26,257 bases of DNA from an uncultured Lentisphaeria bacterium (GTDB taxonomy: Bacteria; Verrucomicrobiota; Lentisphaeria; Victivallales; UBA1829), in NCBI GenBank assembly GCA_905197955.1, contig CAJKAR010000051.1:1-26257 (forward strand). The letters are read 5' to 3'. Shown here in pieces: positions 23,131 through 26,257 of this stretch. The translations under genes and the position numbers were made by a program. Each line of letters starts with the position of its first letter. The stretch's first letter is position 1. The notes under the pieces were generated by a model. It did no database searches. It had not been told where the DNA came from and saw only the letters and a program-made list of their open reading frames with translations.

Positions 23131-23757
23131 TTAATTCTTCTTTTCCTTTTCCGCAGACGGAGAGCAGTCTGTGGAATTGTACATATTCATTGCTGTGGTC
23201 ATGCCGCGACGAAGCAGCATTTCAACAGCTTCAACGGCTTTATCGAGAGCTTTGTTATAGCTTTCGAGCTCTGCACCGTCGAAGGAAGAGAGAACATAAT
23301 CCGCTCTTCTCTTTGACCCTTCGCTGCCGATTCCGATCCGGAGCCGGGGAAAGGCTTCCGACTTCAGCGCTTCGATGATGGATTTCATTCCATTATGTCC
23401 GGCGCTGCCGCCGCTCTGCCGTATTCTGAGTCTTCCTGCGGGGAGATCGATATCGTCGTACACGATCAGGATCTCCGACGGAGCGATGTTTTCTCCTCTC
23501 ATCAGAGGCAGTACGGCATCACCGCTCAGATTGACATACGTCATCGGTTTCATCAGGATGACGTTTCTGCCGCCGAATCGTCCCTCCCAGGCGTTGGCGT
23601 TACGCGCACGTCTTGGAGCAAACATCTTCGAATGTTTCAAGAGAAAACGGTCTACGACTTCGAATCCGGCATTGTGCTTGGTCCCGGCATACTCCGTTCC
23701 CGGATTGCCAATTCCGACGATCAGTCGGCATTCTGTTCCCTCTTGCGGCATAGTCAT
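23131..23757 (-). CDS. pth: Peptidyl-tRNA hydrolase
   Basis: This 208-aa enzyme frees tRNA from stalled peptidyl-tRNA. IVGIGNPGTEYAGTKHNAGFEVVD (13-36) contains the substrate-binding Asn18 and catalytic His28. LMKPMTYVNLSGDAV, IVYDDIDLPAG with the catalytic-dyad Asp, and GGSAGHNGMKSI complete the family motifs. ATG 23757 and a second ATG two codons later are both possible, and neither has a strong ribosome site. It lies 11 bases after rplY, the common ctc-pth order, and 30 bases before rpsF. A Lys/Glu-rich tail ends the protein. Confidence 0.97.
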   Translation of the reverse strand: MTMPQEGTECRLIVGIGNPGTEYAGTKHNAGFEVVDRFLLKHSKMFAPRRARNANAWEGRFGGRNVILMKPMTYVNLSGDAVLPLMRGENIAPSEILIVYDDIDLPAGRLRIRQSGGSAGHNGMKSIIEALKSEAFPRLRIGIGSEGSKRRADYVLSSFDGAELESYNKALDKAVEAVEMLLRRGMTTAMNMYNSTDCSPSAEKEKKN

Positions 23758-23768
23758 TTATCCGGAAG

Positions 23769-24449
23769 TTATTTCTTTTTGGCTTCTTCCCGTTCTGCGG
23801 CTTTTTCAGCTTTTTCTTTTTCGCCGATGACTTCGGGTTCGGCGGCGCCTTCGCCTTCAGCAGCAGGAGCGGCAGCATCTTCCGGGATTGCGTTCGCGTC
23901 GATGACGTGGAAGACTACCAGTTCGCCGTGAGTCTTGGCTTTGACACCTTCAGGAAGAACGAGGTCCTGAACATGGATCGCATCGCCGATTTCGAGCTTC
24001 GTGACATCAACGATGATTTCTTCAGGGAGGGCATCCGGAAGACATTCGACTTTAAGCACATGCAGAACCTGTTCCATCACGCCGCCCTTGGAGCAGCCGG
24101 CAGGAAGATCGAAGCCGGGATGGAGAGGAATTTCCGCCTCGATCGCAATATCTTTCCGGACTTCCTGGAAGTCGATGTGGCTGGTGGTGCCCTTGATGAA
24201 GTTTCTCTGGGTCTCTTTCAGAAGAGCGCGAACTTCTTCTCCGTTTTCAAACTGGAGGGATACGAGGTTGAAGTCGTGCTGGGAAAGAGCCTCCCATTCC
24301 GGAGCTTTGACGGAGATTGCTCTGCCCGTCGCGCCCTTGCTGTAAATTACAGCGGGGATGAGTCCCAATGCCCGGACTCTGCGCGCCTCGGCACTGCCTT
24401 TTGCGGCACGGTCGCTCACATTGAGAACATGCTTTACTTTTGTTGCCAT
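23769..24449 (-). CDS. rplY: Ribosomal protein bL25 / general stress protein Ctc
   Basis: This 226-aa two-domain form of bL25 (Ctc/TL5 type) binds 5S rRNA. The L25 domain covers about 1-92 (GSAEARRVRALGLIPAVIYS, THIDFQEV). The TL5 C-terminal domain covers about 100-185 (IPLHPGFDLPAGCSKGGVMEQ, EEIIVDVTKLEIGDAIHVQDL). An Ala/Glu/Lys-rich disordered tail of about 35 residues follows. GAAAGGAAAAAG precedes the ATG. It lies between prs and pth, the order seen in many bacteria. Confidence 0.97.
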   Translation of the reverse strand: MATKVKHVLNVSDRAAKGSAEARRVRALGLIPAVIYSKGATGRAISVKAPEWEALSQHDFNLVSLQFENGEEVRALLKETQRNFIKGTTSHIDFQEVRKDIAIEAEIPLHPGFDLPAGCSKGGVMEQVLHVLKVECLPDALPEEIIVDVTKLEIGDAIHVQDLVLPEGVKAKTHGELVVFHVIDANAIPEDAAAPAAEGEGAAEPEVIGEKEKAEKAAEREEAKKK

Positions 24450-24498
24450 TCTTTTTCCTTTCGTTTATTACAATGCTTTGAATGAAGCAAGTTTTATT

Positions 24499-25461
24499 TT
24501 ACGGTTCCGGATCACGGAACAGGGTCGAGACCGATTCTCCGTTGTGGATGCGGCGGATGGCTTCGGCAAGAAGCGGCGCAACGCAGAGTACTTTCAGTTT
24601 GCCTTCGATGTGGCAGGTGTTCGGAACGGAGTTCGTGGTAATCAGCTGTTCGATCGGACTGTTGAGAAGATTGGTTCTCGCTTTGTCCGTCAGAAGGCTG
24701 TGGGATACAATCGCATAAACTTTGGAGGCGCCTTTGCGGGTCAGCAGTTCTGCCGCTGCGCAGAGGGTGCCGGCTGTGGAGGTGAGGTCATCGGCAATGA
24801 CGCAAACGCGGCCATCGACTTCTCCGACCAGGTGGGAAGATTCCACCGTCGTGGCATTGACTCTCCGTTTGGCAATCACGGCAAATCCGCAGTTCAGCTT
24901 ATCTGCATAGGAATGCGCCATTTTCACGCTGCCCGAATCCGGAGAAACAATTACGGTTTCCTCGTCAACGCGGATCACATCCCGCAAGTACTGCATGAAT
25001 ACAGGGGCGGCATACAGGTGGTCTACCGGAATATCGAAGAAGCCCTGAATCTGCTGGCAGTGAAGATCCATTGCAAGAATCCGGTTGGCTCCTGCTGTGG
25101 TCAGAAGATTGGCTACCAGCTTGGAGGTAATGGGAACACGCGGACGATCCTTGCGGTCCTGTCTGGCATAGCCGTAGTAGGGAATCACTGCCGTGATCCG
25201 TGCCGCCGATGCACGCCGCGCCGCATCCAGCATGATCAGAAGTTCCATCAGGTTTTCATTGGTCGGAAAGCAGGTCGGCTGAATGATGAACATATCCGCA
25301 TTGCGCAGATTGTCTTTGTACTGCACGAACACTTCTCCATCCGGGAAACGCTCTACTTTAACGTGTCCGAGTTCCATCCCAAGACATTTCGCGATCGCTT
25401 TTGACAGCTCCGGATTCGCTGTTCCACTGTACAGTCTGATGTCTCTTGCGTTACCTTCCAT
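24499..25461 (-). CDS. prs: Ribose-phosphate pyrophosphokinase
   Basis: This 320-aa class I enzyme makes PRPP from ribose 5-phosphate and ATP, feeding PyrE and purine synthesis. RFPDGEVFVQ near 38-47, YYGYARQDRKDRPR (95-108), DLHCQQIQGFFDIPVDHL (132-149) and the PRPP loop IADDLTSTAGT (222-232) are present. Most enzymes have DDMIDTAGT, so this loop is slightly divergent. I chose ATG 25459-25461 because it gives the family N-terminus (RDIRLYSGTANPELS) and has AGGGA upstream; the open frame runs 62 codons further through sequence that does not look coding. It heads the prs to bamA run. Confidence 0.97.
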   Translation of the reverse strand: MEGNARDIRLYSGTANPELSKAIAKCLGMELGHVKVERFPDGEVFVQYKDNLRNADMFIIQPTCFPTNENLMELLIMLDAARRASAARITAVIPYYGYARQDRKDRPRVPITSKLVANLLTTAGANRILAMDLHCQQIQGFFDIPVDHLYAAPVFMQYLRDVIRVDEETVIVSPDSGSVKMAHSYADKLNCGFAVIAKRRVNATTVESSHLVGEVDGRVCVIADDLTSTAGTLCAAAELLTRKGASKVYAIVSHSLLTDKARTNLLNSPIEQLITTNSVPNTCHIEGKLKVLCVAPLLAEAIRRIHNGESVSTLFRDPEP

Positions 25462-25558
25462 GATGTCCCTACATAGCCTCCGTTGTGTGGAATACATTTT
25501 TTGTTTACAGAAAATGTCTTGCCGGATCGATGGTAGGACGCAAATACAATAAGAAAAC

Positions 25559-25576
25559 ACGGTATAATTATACCGT
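25559..25576. promoter_or_regulatory. Perfect 18-bp palindrome with TATAAT upstream of prs
   Basis: ACGGTATAATTATACCGT is fully self-complementary and contains TATAAT on both strands. It lies about 100 bases before the prs ATG. No TTGACA-like box sits at 16-18 bases upstream on the minus strand. It is a candidate -10 region overlapped by a dimeric operator, or simply an operator. The remaining 25577-25696 shows no gene or tRNA. Confidence 0.5.
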
Positions 25577-25696
25577 TCTTTACACGTGTTCCTTATGGGT
25601 TTGTCCGCAGCATTGCGCTTCTGGACTTGCATCCTGAGTCGGATCAAGGTTCAACATCTCGTGTCGAATAGTAATGTACAGCTTCTTCCGTAAAAG

Positions 25697-26098
25697 TCAA
25701 GCTGGAAAATGTTTATATTTGTAATAATCTGAATGATGTCTGATTGCCACGGGAAAGAGCTTGCCCATGAAAACTTCCACAAGGTCATGGCGGAATGGAA
25801 AGTCCGCATCCGCAAATTTTCTTTGAAGTTCTGATACGGCCCGTCTTTGTCTCCGACGCTGATCTTCTGTATAATGCATTCCCGGTCTCTGTTCCACATC
25901 TTTGCGGTAGCGCAATGTCTTGACCTCTACAAGGACAAAGGTGGCTCCATCTCGCGCAAGAATATCAATTTCAGCACTCTTTAATAAGAGGTTGCGTCCG
26001 AGGATTTCAAACCCTTTTCCAGTTAAATATCGTGCCGCAGCATCTTCTCCACGTCGCCCAAGCCGGATGTGTGCTTTGGAACTTTTTTTCATCTTCAT
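25697..26098 (-). CDS. YraN-family (UPF0102) endonuclease-like protein
   Basis: This 133-aa protein has the YraN fold related to Holliday-junction resolvases and restriction-type nucleases. RRGEDAAARYL (15-25) and the PD-(D/E)XK-like core AEIDILARDGATFVLVEVKT (42-61), with Glu43, Asp45, Glu58 and Lys60, are clear. The cellular role of YraN is not well established. Two ATGs (26098, 26092) are possible. A good promoter lies only 18 bases upstream of the first, implying a very short leader. The gene is monocistronic, with no neighbour in the same operon inside the window. Confidence 0.9.
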   Translation of the reverse strand: MKMKKSSKAHIRLGRRGEDAAARYLTGKGFEILGRNLLLKSAEIDILARDGATFVLVEVKTLRYRKDVEQRPGMHYTEDQRRRQRRAVSELQRKFADADFPFRHDLVEVFMGKLFPVAIRHHSDYYKYKHFPA

Positions 26099-26115
26099 TC
26101 TCTTTTTTTACAAGG

Positions 26116-26143
26116 AATATATCCTAATTTCCAGGAAAATCAA
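26116..26143 (-). promoter_or_regulatory. Sigma70-type promoter of the YraN gene
   Basis: On the minus strand, TTGATT (26138-26143) is followed after 16 bases by TATATT (26116-26121). The start would be near 26109, about 11 bases before ATG 26098. The -35 box lies 4 bases from the inner edge of the terminal repeat. Confidence 0.6.
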
Positions 26144-26147
26144 TTTT

Positions 26148-26198
26148 AGTTGGTGGCTTCTCGCCCCAACACCCCTCGGCAGGACCACGGGCCCTGCA
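26148..26198 (-). repeat. Two-hairpin repeat, right copy (inverted relative to 1-52)
   Basis: On the minus strand this 51-nt segment matches 1-52 apart from two substitutions in the 3-nt loop of hairpin A (GAT against CGT) and one missing G in hairpin B. Both stems keep their pairing: differences fall in the loop or at an unpaired base. It sits upstream of the YraN promoter, outside any gene. Confidence 0.8.
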
Positions 26199-26204
26199 CC
26201 CATC

Positions 26205-26225
26205 GCAAAAAATTAAATTTTTTGC
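26205..26225. repeat. A/T-rich perfect palindrome next to the terminal repeat
   Basis: GCAAAAAATT and AATTTTTTGC flank a single central A, giving a 10-bp perfect stem 6 bases outside the right repeat. It could be a terminator-like hairpin for a gene beyond the window or part of a larger repeat unit. A further inverted repeat, TCGACA-CC-TGTCGA, lies at 26239-26252. Confidence 0.6.
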
Positions 26226-26257
26226 TCCCATGATTGTTTCGACACCTGTCGACCAGG

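Noticed and set aside
25561..25696. A possible tRNA upstream of prs because of a GGTTCAA-like stretch on the plus strand
   Set aside because: No acceptor stem, anticodon arm or D-arm could be placed around it on either strand.
1..26198. The whole window as a composite transposon bounded by inverted repeats
   Set aside because: The interior carries single-copy essential genes (secA, dnaB, bamA, ribosomal proteins) and no transposase or integrase. Small dispersed repeats explain the ends better.
1..26257. A circular replicon with overlapping ends
   Set aside because: The terminal similarity is inverted, not direct, and does not reach the right end, so it cannot be a circularisation overlap.
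1..26257. CRISPR array, phage genes, toxin-antitoxin pair or a new defence system
   Set aside because: No regularly spaced repeats, no cas, phage structural or toxin-like genes were seen. All intact genes fall in housekeeping or carbohydrate-related families or are small proteins without such motifs.

Overview
The window reads as chromosomal DNA of a Gram-negative bacterium, most likely a member of the Lentisphaerota (Victivallales-like) or a relative in the PVC group. The evidence for Gram-negative is BamA and an LpxH-type lipid A hydrolase. The lineage guess rests on the long SecA with a PVC/Bacteroidetes-like insert, the sugar-ester/glycosidase cluster, and a gene remnant whose C-terminus resembles large secreted proteins I remember from Victivallales. 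It is an inference from memory, not a search. The sequence is moderately GC-rich apart from one AT-rich island.

Layout. 1-52 is a structured repeat that recurs inverted at 26148-26198. 74-5441 (minus strand) is a carbohydrate-related cluster transcribed in the order aldo/keto reductase, MFS transporter, GH36-like glycosidase, CE7-type acetyl esterase. 5553-9535 (minus) is a 128-aa zinc-ribbon protein, pyrE and secA, closed by a strong terminator. 9536-10589 has no intact gene: it holds two hairpins, the start-less 3' end of a decayed gene, an AT-rich island with a 22-bp inverted repeat, and a terminator. 10590-11162 (minus) is a small secreted PA14-domain protein with its own promoter and terminator. 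11371-17178 (plus) is pyrR-pyrB-pyrC followed by an LpxH-like hydrolase, a MurC-like ligase and an exported TPR-like protein. A bidirectional terminator lies at 17367-17399. 17441-25461 (minus) is a tight housekeeping run transcribed prs, rplY(ctc), pth, rpsF, ssb, rpsR, rplI, dnaB, bamA. 25697-26098 (minus) is a YraN-family protein.

How the genes fit together. PyrR, PyrB, PyrC and PyrE are pyrimidine biosynthesis steps or their regulator, split over two divergent loci, and Prs supplies PRPP for PyrE. The LpxH-like and Mur-like genes, BamA and SecA all serve envelope building and export. The rpsF-ssb-rpsR-rplI-dnaB block is the classic translation/replication cluster, here extended upstream to prs-ctc-pth and downstream to bamA. 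The esterase and glycosidase lack signal peptides, so they should act on imported, acetylated oligosaccharides in the cytoplasm.

I saw no CRISPR array, tRNA, rRNA, intact insertion sequence, phage gene or obvious new defence system. The most unusual signals are the inverted two-hairpin repeat at the window ends, the decayed gene beside the AT-rich island, and the motif-divergent Mur ligase and GH36-like enzyme.
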